From contig SCRD01000028.1 of NCBI GenBank assembly GCA_004298155.1, positions 186,001-250,000 of the forward strand: a DNA stretch of 64,000 bases, written 5' to 3'. Numbering within the stretch: the first letter of the stretch is position 1; each line of letters opens with the position of its first letter. The notes under the pieces are model-generated. The model saw only the letters and a program-made list of their open reading frames with translations. It was not told the DNA's origin and made no database searches. Source of the DNA: Acidobacteriota bacterium (GTDB lineage Bacteria > Acidobacteriota > Terriglobia > UBA7540). The translations under genes were made by a program, and so were the position numbers. Of the stretch, positions 55,025 through 63,451 are shown piece by piece.

Positions 55025-56344
55025 ATGGAACCTAAGCGCCAGGCTGCAACTGACATTGTTCGACGATTGCGGGAAGCAGGGTTCGATGCATATTTTGTGG
55101 GCGGCTGCGTGCGTGACATCGTGATGGGCAAGGACCCTAAGGATTACGATGTTGCAACCTCCGCGCATCCCGCACAGGTCGTCGGGATGTTTCCTGACAG
55201 CCTGACGGTGGGTGCGCATTTCGGGGTAGTGATGGTTCCGCGCGAAGCAGGGAATGTGGAAGTCGCAACCTTCAGGCGCGACGGCCTCTACGCGGACGGG
55301 CGGCACCCCGTCCAGGTCGAGTATGCGAAGTCTGCCGAGGAGGATGTCAGCCGTCGTGATTTTACCATCAACGGACTGCTCTATGATCCGATAGAAAACA
55401 CAGTGCTCGATTATGTTGGAGGGCAGCTGGACATTCGCGACCGCAGAGTCCGCACCGTTGGCGACCCTTACAAACGCTTCAGCGAAGACCGCCTTCGCAT
55501 GCTTCGCGCCGTGCGTTTTTCCGCTCGGTTCAATTTTAAGCTCGACTCCGCGGCTGCAGACGCCATCAGAAAACTGGCCGGCGAGATCCGGCTGGTCAGC
55601 GCCGAAAGAATTCGCGACGAGATCCTGAAGATTCTAACAGAGGGACAGGCACGCCGAGGTTTCGAGTTGCTGGACGCCACCGGCCTGCTGGAGCAAGTGC
55701 TGCCGGAGGTGAAGGCTATGCAGGGTGTTGAGCAGCCGCCGGAGTTCCACCCTGAAGGCGACGTCTGGACGCACACACTGATGATGCTGGATAGGCTTAA
55801 AGACCCGGCGCCCACACTGGCACTTGGCGTATTGCTGCACGATGTTGGCAAGCCGCGTACTTTCGTCATACGGGAGCGCATCCGCTTTGACAACCACGTC
55901 GAGGTAGGCGCCAAAATGGCTGAAGAAATCTGCAGAAAGCTGCGGCTTTCTCTCCGTGACACGGCGAGGGTCGTTGAATTGGTGCGCCATCACATGCGAT
56001 TTAAGGACTTTCCGCGAATGAAGCGGTCCACTCAGATTCGCTTTCTGCGGATGGATGGTTTTAATGAACATCTGGAGCTTCATCGGCTGGATTGTCTGGC
56101 CAGTCACGGCAAACTTGAAAACTACGAGCTGGCCAGCCAAATGCTCCGCGAGATTCCGGAAGACGAAATCAGACCTGCCCGCCTTCTGAGGGGCCGTGAC
56201 CTTATCCGTGACGGTTATAAGCCGGGTCCGATGTTTAAGCTGATTCTTCAGGCTGTGGAGGATGCACAATTAGAAGGCGAGATCCGGACGAAGGAAGATG
56301 CACTTCAGCTCGTGCACCAGCGATTCCCTATTCCTCATTTGTAA
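55025..56344 (+). CDS. cca: CCA tRNA nucleotidyltransferase / poly(A) polymerase family with HD domain
   Basis: About 439 residues. The class II nucleotidyltransferase head shows FVGGCVRDIVMGKDPKDYDVAT (catalytic Asp pair in DYD), RRDFTINGLLYDP and RFSEDRLRMLRAVRF; the C-terminal part has an HD phosphohydrolase motif LLHDVGKP with RHHMRF. It adds or repairs the tRNA 3' CCA end, or acts as a poly(A) polymerase; the two are hard to separate. The single visible tRNA in this window already encodes CCA. ATG 55025 begins close to the conserved head; an earlier ATG (54974) is in frame but adds a non-conserved tail. Confidence 0.92.
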   Translation: MEPKRQAATDIVRRLREAGFDAYFVGGCVRDIVMGKDPKDYDVATSAHPAQVVGMFPDSLTVGAHFGVVMVPREAGNVEVATFRRDGLYADGRHPVQVEYAKSAEEDVSRRDFTINGLLYDPIENTVLDYVGGQLDIRDRRVRTVGDPYKRFSEDRLRMLRAVRFSARFNFKLDSAAADAIRKLAGEIRLVSAERIRDEILKILTEGQARRGFELLDATGLLEQVLPEVKAMQGVEQPPEFHPEGDVWTHTLMMLDRLKDPAPTLALGVLLHDVGKPRTFVIRERIRFDNHVEVGAKMAEEICRKLRLSLRDTARVVELVRHHMRFKDFPRMKRSTQIRFLRMDGFNEHLELHRLDCLASHGKLENYELASQMLREIPEDEIRPARLLRGRDLIRDGYKPGPMFKLILQAVEDAQLEGEIRTKEDALQLVHQRFPIPHL

Positions 56345-56485
56345 TCACTTTCCAAACGGTGTGGTGGCGAAGAAGTATACCACTCCGCCCAGAGCCGCAC
56401 TAAGAACAACGAATAGCCCAACTTTAACCCACAGCATCTTCCGGTCTTCTGCGGTGGGTTTTTCTTCATTGATCATCTGAAACAT
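56345..56485 (-). CDS. 46-residue single-pass membrane protein
   Basis: ATG at 56485 is preceded on the minus strand by GAGGAGGGTCCC, an ideal ribosome site. The product starts MFQMINEEKPTAEDRKMLW, then has one hydrophobic helix (about 20-40, VGLFVVLSAALGGVVYFF) and ends in a short TTPFGK tail. A charged N-terminus and one helix suggest a small inner-membrane protein; I do not recognise a function. Its stop codon directly abuts the cca stop (convergent, no gap). Confidence 0.6.
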   Translation of the reverse strand: MFQMINEEKPTAEDRKMLWVKVGLFVVLSAALGGVVYFFATTPFGK

Positions 56486-56836
56486 GGGACCCTCCTCATA
56501 CCAACGGATCCAGCAGACAGAAACGTCGACCGCAAGAGTAGAATCGTGGCCCTATGGTTCGGTTAGAAAAGTTGCTAGCAGCTTGAGTTCTTGTGGCTTC
56601 ACACCGGGACCCTGTTCTCCGAACCGGCGTACAGCACATGTACCTCTGTGCCTCCTGCTACTAATTTAGTCCTTCGAATGCAAAAGTCAAGCTGAATGCG
56701 AATGTCGAATCTTAACCGTGTGGCAGCTATAAAAGGGCGCTCCCGTACTTCCAAGTTTTCGTCTGGAGAAATAAAGGTCCGTTGAGCAACCCCTCAACTG
56801 GTGTAGAATCTATCTGTCTTTGGATAGGAGCGCTAA
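56486..56836 (+). other. Intergenic region before the Gfo/Idh/MocA gene
   Basis: About 350 bases with no supported gene; the promoter and palindrome at its downstream end are listed separately. A TGTGGCAGC/TATAAAAG stretch near 56720 has no matching partner element. Confidence 0.4.
56781..56809 (+). promoter_or_regulatory. Promoter overlapped by a palindrome, for the Gfo/Idh/MocA gene
   Basis: TTGAGC (56782-56787) and TAGAAT (56804-56809) are 16 bases apart, 27 bases before the ATG. The -35 is part of GTTGAG-CAACCC-CTCAAC (56781-56798), a 6-6-6 palindrome that could be a repressor site. Confidence 0.45.
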
Positions 56837-57877
56837 ATGACGAACAACAAAAGAGTTGGTTACGCTGTAGTGGGCTTGGGGAGAATCTCGCAAGTTGCAA
56901 TCCTGCCTGCTTTTCGCCACAGCAAAAAGGCAAAACTTGTGGCCGTCGTAAGCGGAGACTTGAAGAAAGCCAAACGGCTGGCTGCCCGCTTTGGCGCGAG
57001 CGCTTCATACAACTACGAGAATTATGACCAGTGTCTCGAGAACCCGGACGTCACCGCTGTCTTTATTGCCACAAACAACGGGACGCACGCCCCGTATTCT
57101 GTGCGAGCAGCCGAAGCCCGACGCCATGTGCTATGCGAGAAGCCGATGGCCAGAACCGCCGAAGAGTGCCGGCAGATGATCCAGGCGTGCAGGGAGAGCA
57201 GGGTCCGGCTGATGATTGCCTACCGCAAATATTTTGAGCCCGCTAGTCTTGCTCTTAAGAAGCTTGTTACTGCCGGCAAGCTCGGCAAGCTAAAGCTTAT
57301 CCATGCTGCTTTCACCATCTTTCTGGGATCGAGAGAGAAAGTTCCAGCTTGGCATTTCGATCCGGTGGCTTCAGGCGGAGGGGCACTCGTGGACGTTGGC
57401 ATCTATTGTGTCAATACTATCCGGTGGTTGTCAGGCAAGGAGCCTGTTGAAGCCAACGCCTATAGTTGGAGCACGCACCCCGCACGCTTCAGCAGCGTCG
57501 AGGAGAGCATCGGTTTTCAGCTTAAATTTCCTGATGATCTGCTCGTGCAAGCCAGCGCAAGTTTTGGGGCTGCACAGGCTAGCTACCTCAAAGTCTTTGG
57601 AGAAAGGGGCTGGGCGGCGCTCGATCCTGCGTTTGCGTTCGACGAGGAAAGGCGGCTGACCGGCAAAATCGGCGGACGCTGGTTTGAAAAACGCTTCCGG
57701 ATCATCGACGAGTTCGCTTTGGAACTCGATGCCTTCGCTGACTGTATCCAGCGGGGTAAAGATCCCGAGCCTGACGGATGGGAAGGGCTCCGCGACGTTG
57801 TAACCATGCAGGCGATTTATGATGCGGCCCGTGAAGGACGCTGGGTTCCAATCGGCTCTTCGGGAGGAGCCTTGTAA
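56837..57877 (+). CDS. Gfo/Idh/MocA family oxidoreductase
   Basis: A 346-residue NAD(P)-dependent sugar or polyol oxidoreductase. The N-terminal Rossmann domain has VVGLGRISQVAILPAF, then the family motif CEKPMARTAEEC with the catalytic Lys, and IAYRKYFEP; the C-terminal domain has DVGIYCVNTIRWLSG with the second catalytic region. The closest look is to the glucose-fructose oxidoreductase subgroup but there is no signal peptide, so it is cytoplasmic. AGGAG lies six bases before the ATG. It stands alone, which gives no clue to substrate. Confidence 0.9.
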   Translation: MTNNKRVGYAVVGLGRISQVAILPAFRHSKKAKLVAVVSGDLKKAKRLAARFGASASYNYENYDQCLENPDVTAVFIATNNGTHAPYSVRAAEARRHVLCEKPMARTAEECRQMIQACRESRVRLMIAYRKYFEPASLALKKLVTAGKLGKLKLIHAAFTIFLGSREKVPAWHFDPVASGGGALVDVGIYCVNTIRWLSGKEPVEANAYSWSTHPARFSSVEESIGFQLKFPDDLLVQASASFGAAQASYLKVFGERGWAALDPAFAFDEERRLTGKIGGRWFEKRFRIIDEFALELDAFADCIQRGKDPEPDGWEGLRDVVTMQAIYDAAREGRWVPIGSSGGAL

Positions 57878-58141
57878 CCTTTAATGGTTAAATGGGCCCA
57901 ATGGATCGCCCGGAGCCGGAATCTCAAAGATCGGCATTGGGGGCAAGCTTTCAGGCTTAAGTGTAGCGGGAAGGCCGTACGTACGCATCTGCTTAATGGG
58001 CTTTGCCCGGGTTTTTTGAAATTCACCCGCACTATGGAAATTTTCCACTTTACTAGAAAACTGTTCTCATTGACTCCGCCAGGGAATCTCCAGCCATCTA
58101 CTTAACTTCTTGCACATAAATCAGTTAGAGATCCGAGCTTA
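57878..58141 (+). other. Spacer upstream of the sigma-54-like promoter
   Basis: About 260 bases between the oxidoreductase stop and the sigma-54-like site at 58142. I saw no gene, no terminator and no unambiguous enhancer palindrome, although an activator site would be expected 80-200 bases upstream of the promoter. Confidence 0.3.
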
Positions 58142-58157
58142 TGGCATGACGTTTGCT
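58142..58157 (+). promoter_or_regulatory. Sigma-54-type promoter
   Basis: TGGCATG-ACGT-TTGCT fits the sigma-54 consensus TGGCAYG-N4-TTGCW at every defined base, with GG and GC at the required 12-base spacing. Transcription would begin near 58169, about 200 bases before the coiled-coil gene. Such promoters need an AAA+ activator; none is in the window. Confidence 0.6.
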
Positions 58158-58367
58158 TGGCTAAAGGTTGGCGCGTTGTGTTGAAAAACGACACAAGCGA
58201 CTTCCGATTGATACGGTTGTTGTGAAGGGCCTGGTTGGGATTATTCAGGAGTGAGCTCCGAGCGCCAAATTACCTTGCGGTGGGCGGCTTCCTGAAGAAG
58301 GACTTTCTCCTGTTTACCGTGTTTCCAATCCGAGTGGCTTTTCAGCAACCTGACTGAGAGATTAAAG

Positions 58368-59303
58368 ATGGACCAGAATGCCTATCAGCATACAAACGAG
58401 AACACTCCCGACCAGCCCCGCAAGACCTTAAATCCCCTGTGGGTGGCTGCAGTGCTTTTCCTGTGTGTTGTAGCGGTTGCTGTCGGATTTATTATCCAGC
58501 AGCAAAAAGTGGCGAACCAACTGTCGGCTCGCAATGAGGAATTGACGACCTCTCTGACGCAGACGAAAGGGCAAGTTCAAAATCTTTCCTCTGAGTTAAA
58601 CACACTGCAAACGCAGCAGGCGGCACGCGAAAAGGCTGAAGAGGAAACCCGCCGGGCGGCTGAGCTCCGGCGGGAACACCTTCACCACCAGGCTGGCGCA
58701 AGGAAAGTGGTAAACAGGGATGACCCGCGATGGAAGGAAGTTCAGGCCGAACTTGCAGCCCATCAGAAAGCGATTGCGTCGAACCAGCAAGACATTGAGA
58801 AGGCCCGGACCGAACTCCAGGGCAATTTGGACTCGACTCGAACCGAGCTAACCGGGTCGATCGCCAAGACGCACGGCGAACTCGTCGAACTGGAAAAGAA
58901 AGGCGAGCGGAACTACTACGAGTTTGACATGCTCAAAGCCAATCAGTTTCAGCGCGTAGGACCGATCGAAGTATCACTCCGCAAGACAAACGCCAAGCAC
59001 CAGTTTTGCGACCTTCACGTAATTGTGAACGACCGGGAACTCATTAAGAAGCATATAAACGTTTATGAGCCGGTGATCTTTTACACTGAGCAGACTGGTC
59101 AGCCGCTTCAGCTTGTGGTTAACAATATCAGCAAGAACCACATGCACGGATACGTAAGCGCCCCCAAATACGAAGGAAGCCGGATGTCGGCCGCGAATTC
59201 CGGTGACTCCCAGGCTACGAGCGGGAACGCGGCCGGGACCCCCGCCGGACAGCCTGCTGTGAGTGATTTGCAACATAGGGCAACGGCTGTGAACAACCAG
59301 TGA
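58368..59303 (+). CDS. Membrane-anchored coiled-coil protein of unknown function
   Basis: A 311-residue protein. A short polar N-terminus is followed by one membrane helix (about 25-45, PLWVAAVLFLCVVAVAVGFII), a long coiled coil (about 46-180, rich in Gln, Glu, Lys and Ala) and a C-terminal globular part (about 185-275, EFDMLKANQFQRVGPIEVSLRKT, ending in YVSAPKY) that may be a beta domain exposed outside the cytoplasm; a low-complexity tail follows. I do not recognise a family name. It stands behind the sigma-54-like promoter, so it may be made under a special condition. Confidence 0.75.
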   Translation: MDQNAYQHTNENTPDQPRKTLNPLWVAAVLFLCVVAVAVGFIIQQQKVANQLSARNEELTTSLTQTKGQVQNLSSELNTLQTQQAAREKAEEETRRAAELRREHLHHQAGARKVVNRDDPRWKEVQAELAAHQKAIASNQQDIEKARTELQGNLDSTRTELTGSIAKTHGELVELEKKGERNYYEFDMLKANQFQRVGPIEVSLRKTNAKHQFCDLHVIVNDRELIKKHINVYEPVIFYTEQTGQPLQLVVNNISKNHMHGYVSAPKYEGSRMSAANSGDSQATSGNAAGTPAGQPAVSDLQHRATAVNNQ

Positions 59304-59868
59304 CTCTCAGGCCATGGGTGAAATGAACGGCCCACTGTATCAGCATGCGTTGCAACAGATGATAATTTTTCGGAAGGTATAAGCGACTCTCTACAGGATA
59401 GTGGAACGCACCGACCGCGCCGTACTAAGGCTTCCTCAACAGTTATTAAAGGCTCCTTGGGGCTCGTAGCTGGACCCGGAGGCGCGGTTGGGGCGAATTG
59501 GGCAAGAAAGAGCTCAAAGCAATCTGGGGCCGCTCGTTTTGCTACTTAGTTACTGCCTGGCCAGCTATTGAAGCTGCGGCCTCTATAGTGATATTACAAA
59601 CTTATACGGGGGGATGCTGGTATAGGGTTTTGTGCTGGATCAACCGGCCCAGGGGTGGTTTTGTGTGATCCCCATCGGCTTAGGTGTTGGGAAGGTGCGA
59701 GCGATCAGCTTTGTTGGCGAATTCTTACACGCAAATGACCCACATTATTCAATAGATCCTGTGAAGGCAAGAGAAGTGACCTGGCTCGTGGAAGGGATTT
59801 TGAAGAACGGATATTGAATCCAAAGAACGAGAATTGAAGCTCAACACGCTCAAATTGATGGAGGAACC
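59304..59868 (+). other. Intergenic region upstream of the DUF4382 lipoprotein
   Basis: About 565 bases. A 61-codon frame from a GTG at 59632 to 59817 has some protein-like ending (PVKAREVTWLVEGILKNGY) but no ribosome site; I leave it uncalled. A weak promoter-like pair TTGAAG and TATTAC, 18 bases apart, lies near 59566-59598. Nothing else is visible. Confidence 0.4.
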
Positions 59869-61317
59869 ATGAAGTTCTATAGAAGCTACGCCTGTACCTT
59901 TACGGCCTTTGTGTTTTCATTCGTTTTGTCACTGGCCGTCTTTGCCATGATCAGTTGCGGTGGGAGCACAACTCCTACAACGGCTACAACCGGGACTGTT
60001 AACTTAAGCATGACTGACCCGGCAACTTGCACGTTTGCCTTCAGTCACGTCTATGTGACGGTGACTAAGGTTACTGCTAACATCGATCCCAACGCCGACC
60101 CCAACGGCAGCGGTTGGCAGACACTGATCGACTTGACTAACTCGCCGATGCAAATTGATTTGCTGAGCCTGGCCAGCCCAACCACGGTATGCCTCTTAAA
60201 GTCGCTAGGCGCCAGCGGACCCCTTCCCCCAGGGAAGTACCAGCAAATCCGGTTGTACCTGCTTGATAACAGCACTTCTTCAAGCGGTTCGAACTTGTGT
60301 CAGAACAATACCGGCTGGAACTGCGTGGTGTCTGGCACTAGCCAAAATCCCGTTTATTCCGAGCTTCAGTTGTCGAGCGAAGTGCAGACCGGCATCAAAA
60401 TCCCATCGACCAACATTACCAGCGGTGGCCTGACGGTTACGGCTGGACAGAGCGTGGACCTGAACATTGATTTTCAGAGCTGCGCGTCTATTGTGCACGA
60501 AGGAAACGGCATGTACAGGCTGAAGCCGGTTCTGTTTGCCGGAGAAGTCAGCAAGAACATGAATTCTATTAGTGGCCAGGTGGTGGATAAGTCTAATAGC
60601 AATCCGGTTCCAAACGCGACTGTGCTTTTCGAGCAGCCTTCAGGCGGGTCCGAAATGATCATCGATTCGACTGTGACCGACTCCAATGGGAACTTCTTTG
60701 TTTGCCCTCTGCCCGGCAGCAGCTACGATATCGTGGTTGCCGCACAGGTCAGCGGAGGATCGGGAACAAAGACCTATAACCCTACAATTGCTTTCAGTGT
60801 TCCCCTCGGAACTAATCTCGGCCAGATACCGCTTGTGCCCGAGACGCTGAGCACCGCTGTAACGGGTGGTGCGGGGACCCTTAAAGGGCAGGTGGACACA
60901 TCCTCGCACTCTGAAGCGGTCAGTCTCATCCCAACTATGTCTGCTACCCCGACTGGCGGATCTGCTACGGACGTAATCATCCCTGTTTTCACCGTGAATG
61001 GCACCGCGTTACTGGCGACTGGTCAGCCTCCGACAGTTGTGACCGTCTCGCCGGCTACTCCTGCCTGCACCGTCGCCGGTGCGAATTGCTATAACTACGC
61101 GCTGACTGTGTCGGCCAGCAATCCCAGTATCGGGACATTCAGCAGCGGATCTGTTACGTTTGGGGCCCCTGCCGCTGGAAACGTCATTTACAAACTGACG
61201 GCCACGTCTGCGGGCTGCACAACAACAGGAACGGATTCCCAAACAACGCCGAGCCCTGGAGTCACGGCCGATGGCACCGTCACCCTGCCGGATCTGAAGC
61301 TGACAGGCTGCAATTAG
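59869..61317 (+). CDS. DUF4382-type lipoprotein with carboxypeptidase-regulatory-like domain
   Basis: A 482-residue exported protein. Signal peptide with a lipobox-like AMISC-GG around residue 30, so likely a lipoprotein. The DUF4382 domain (about 42-230, GTVNLSMTDPATCTFAFSHV, PPGKYQQIRLYL and VTAGQSVDLNIDFQSC) is followed by a carboxypeptidase-regulatory-like beta domain (about 235-320, SISGQVVDKSNSNPVPNATV) and Thr/Ser-rich repeats with several Cys. Such proteins are common surface proteins in Acidobacteria; the role is unknown. GGAGGAACC precedes the ATG. Cysteine pairs near the C-terminus suggest disulfides. Confidence 0.8.
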   Translation: MKFYRSYACTFTAFVFSFVLSLAVFAMISCGGSTTPTTATTGTVNLSMTDPATCTFAFSHVYVTVTKVTANIDPNADPNGSGWQTLIDLTNSPMQIDLLSLASPTTVCLLKSLGASGPLPPGKYQQIRLYLLDNSTSSSGSNLCQNNTGWNCVVSGTSQNPVYSELQLSSEVQTGIKIPSTNITSGGLTVTAGQSVDLNIDFQSCASIVHEGNGMYRLKPVLFAGEVSKNMNSISGQVVDKSNSNPVPNATVLFEQPSGGSEMIIDSTVTDSNGNFFVCPLPGSSYDIVVAAQVSGGSGTKTYNPTIAFSVPLGTNLGQIPLVPETLSTAVTGGAGTLKGQVDTSSHSEAVSLIPTMSATPTGGSATDVIIPVFTVNGTALLATGQPPTVVTVSPATPACTVAGANCYNYALTVSASNPSIGTFSSGSVTFGAPAAGNVIYKLTATSAGCTTTGTDSQTTPSPGVTADGTVTLPDLKLTGCN

Positions 61318-61510
61318 TGCGGCGAAAGCTCTATGGCGCCTCTGTTGGAACTCTTGACAGTCGAGTACCGGGGGGCGCCCAGTTTTTATTGAAGTGGATA
61401 CCAATGCGGCGTGGGGGCGAGGTGATCAGAATGTCCCTCACGCCGCGTTGCTTTTACAGTAGTTTTCGAACACTGGAACGAGGTTGCGATGCCGTGCCTC
61501 CCGCTTTTTG

Positions 61511-62275
61511 CTAGCCTTGGATTTCCGGTTGCTGCAGGAGCGTCTGTGGCGAGTTCGGCGCCTGCGGCGTGCAACCCGCATCGCTTGATTTGATCTTCAA
61601 GTCGGTAAAGTCTCCGGTTTCGTCAAACGATCCCAACCCGATCTGCCCGCATGTGAAATGGTGGTCAATTACCGAGAACAGAGGCGTTTGTTGAACATCT
61701 GAGTAAACCTGGATCAGGCCCGATTTGACATTCCGTACGACGCGGATGGTATGCCACTTCATGTCCGGCAGGGCAGGCTGCGCCTCGGTGCCCGCAATCC
61801 GCCTGCGCGGCGCTCCATCTACAAGGAAGATTCCATTGTGCACCGGCTGGGCCGTTCCACGGTCGCGGGAGATATGCGTGTAATAGAAGTGCAGGGTGTC
61901 AACATAATTAAAGACGATGATCATGGAACTGCCTTCGCGCCGCACTTTGATGCTGAGGTCAAAGCTGCCCACGTTCACATTCTTGATTCGAGCAAATTGC
62001 AACGGCCGGCGGGGAACGCCGGGATCAAGCGGGCGCAGCATGTGCAGGTAAGTCTGGCCGCCTTCGGTCTTGCTCGCCCAATCCTCGCCGTGCGGAAAAA
62101 TCCACTCGCTGAGCTCCTTCGGGCTAAAATTGCACTGGAAACTGAGCTTTTGCAAGGCCGCAAGCGCGCTGCTTGAGTAGCCGAGGCCGAACGCGACAAG
62201 GCCTGCGCCGAGAAGTGCGCCAAACAAAACGGGCGCCCGCCGACGATGATGCGCAACTCTTTCAATGGATTTCAT
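61511..62275 (-). CDS. Exported concanavalin/laminin-G-like (lectin-fold) protein
   Basis: A 254-residue protein with a basic N-terminus and signal-like helix (APVLFGALLGAGLVAFGLGYSSSALA). The rest alternates beta strands in the manner of a concanavalin-like sandwich (DUF1080/LamG type): LQFARIKNVNVGSFDLSIKV, IIVFNYVDTLHFYYTHISRD, WHTIRVVRNVKSGLIQVYSD, GQIGLGSFDETGDFTDLKI. No catalytic residues can be named; it is probably a carbohydrate-binding or structural secreted protein. GGAGGTATCC lies before the ATG. Confidence 0.75.
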   Translation of the reverse strand: MKSIERVAHHRRRAPVLFGALLGAGLVAFGLGYSSSALAALQKLSFQCNFSPKELSEWIFPHGEDWASKTEGGQTYLHMLRPLDPGVPRRPLQFARIKNVNVGSFDLSIKVRREGSSMIIVFNYVDTLHFYYTHISRDRGTAQPVHNGIFLVDGAPRRRIAGTEAQPALPDMKWHTIRVVRNVKSGLIQVYSDVQQTPLFSVIDHHFTCGQIGLGSFDETGDFTDLKIKSSDAGCTPQAPNSPQTLLQQPEIQG

Positions 62276-62435
62276 TTGGGGATACCTCCATCCTTTTCTA
62301 CGGAGTATGGAACTGTAACTCAGTGTTCTCGAGGGAATGCATCAGTTGTTGTGCCGTGAGGACAGACCGGCCGGCGATAGATTTGTCAACGTCAGTCTGC
62401 CTGGAGTGTAGCAACAACGCGGGGAACCAAATACC

Positions 62436-62522
62436 TGGTGCCGAAGAGAGGACTCGAACCTCCACGCCCTGACGGGCACTACACCCTGAATGTAGCGCGT
62501 CTGCCAATTCCGCCACTTCGGC
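62436..62522 (-). tRNA. tRNA-Leu (anticodon CAG)
   Basis: The minus strand begins GCCGAAGTGGCGGAATTGGC and ends with GGCACCA. Acceptor GCCGAAG pairs with CTTCGGC, the T-arm GGTTCGAGTCC is canonical, and the anticodon stem CTACA/TGTAG encloses TTCAGGG, placing CAG at 34-36. The long variable arm (about 15 nt) fits class II tRNA-Leu. The 3' CCA is encoded. It reads CUG codons. Confidence 0.95.
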
Positions 62523-62595
62523 GCAATGTTTCGCGGGAGCCGCCACCGATCAACAACCTCCGGCGGAGGCAGCGTTGATGTTAACGGCAGTTTTC

Positions 62596-62624
62596 ATGTT
62601 GCCATTGGCCTCATATCGTGTCAA
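62596..62624 (-). promoter_or_regulatory. Promoter of tRNA-Leu
   Basis: On the minus strand TTGACA (62624-62619) and CAACAT (62601-62596) are 17 bases apart. The start point would lie about 67 bases before the tRNA. Confidence 0.45.
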
Positions 62625-62773
62625 GCAGCGCAAGGCGCTCGCTACTGACTCCGCCATGCGAAAGGCCGCTTTTATAGTCCTTTCTTCAGATCTTCCGTTG
62701 CGGCCCTCATCACACTACAGCGGCTGAATTCCAAAAAGCTCGCGGGTTGGCAGCCACCTATTCAGGGCCTGCC

Positions 62774-63295
62774 TCACGAAAGCGCAATCAATCGAATCAT
62801 GAGAAAGATTCCACACAGCAGTTTAGTGCCGTCAAGCCCCGTAAACGTCATGTGCAGCTTCCAAAACCGCTGGTAGCCGGGTGGCGGCGGAGTCCGGGGA
62901 AGGAAGTCAATATTCCTGCCCAGCGCAATGATCTGCGGCATCACGCCCAGTGTCAGGATGATCACGATGAAGAGCATGATGGCGGCGATGGCCGCATTCA
63001 GGCCATTCCGCGGCGTTTTCCATGCCAGGAGGAAAAGCAGGACCGTCCCAAGCACGAGTTGCCCCCAGCCATAGGCCCGGAAATAGGTGCGGTTAATTTC
63101 CGAGGCGAGGTAGCGCAGGACCTCCCGTGTCTGCCCAGGCTTCATGCTCTGCGCGTCGCTGCTGAATTGGGCCGGCGGCAATTTGAGCACTTCGTCAACA
63201 GTCCGAAAGCTCCGCGTGGCCGCGAACCACATGAAAAGGGTCCACCCGACCCACATGCCGAGAACTGCAATCGATAAAGCATGGATTCGTGTCAT
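62774..63295 (-). CDS. Small membrane protein, DUF4149-like
   Basis: A 173-residue protein with four hydrophobic helices: ALSIAVLGMWVGWTLFMWF at the N-terminus, WGQLVLGTVLLFLLAW, AAIMLFIVIILTLGVMP and a C-terminal one around CGIFLMIRLIAL. A charged loop after helix one carries DEVLKLPPAQFS. The layout resembles DUF4149 membrane proteins, and no function is known. ATG 63295. It lies upstream of tRNA-Leu and downstream of the DUF4185-like gene, on the same strand as both. Confidence 0.65.
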   Translation of the reverse strand: MTRIHALSIAVLGMWVGWTLFMWFAATRSFRTVDEVLKLPPAQFSSDAQSMKPGQTREVLRYLASEINRTYFRAYGWGQLVLGTVLLFLLAWKTPRNGLNAAIAAIMLFIVIILTLGVMPQIIALGRNIDFLPRTPPPPGYQRFWKLHMTFTGLDGTKLLCGIFLMIRLIALS

Positions 63296-63451
63296 TCTCT
63301 TCCGCTCGCCTCACGTGGCCCGTCTGGCAGGCGTCCTGTAATGCGCCAAGAAGCATACTACAGCGGCCTGAAAGCTCAAACTCCGAAGTCGGGCGCCCGG
63401 GAGGACCGGGCTTATTGTCGGCCGCAGCTTCTGCAAGCTGGATTTTTCGCC

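Noticed and set aside
59632-59817. 61-codon frame with a protein-like ending upstream of the DUF4382 gene
   Set aside because: GTG start without ribosome site and no family resemblance; could be a gene remnant but unsupported.
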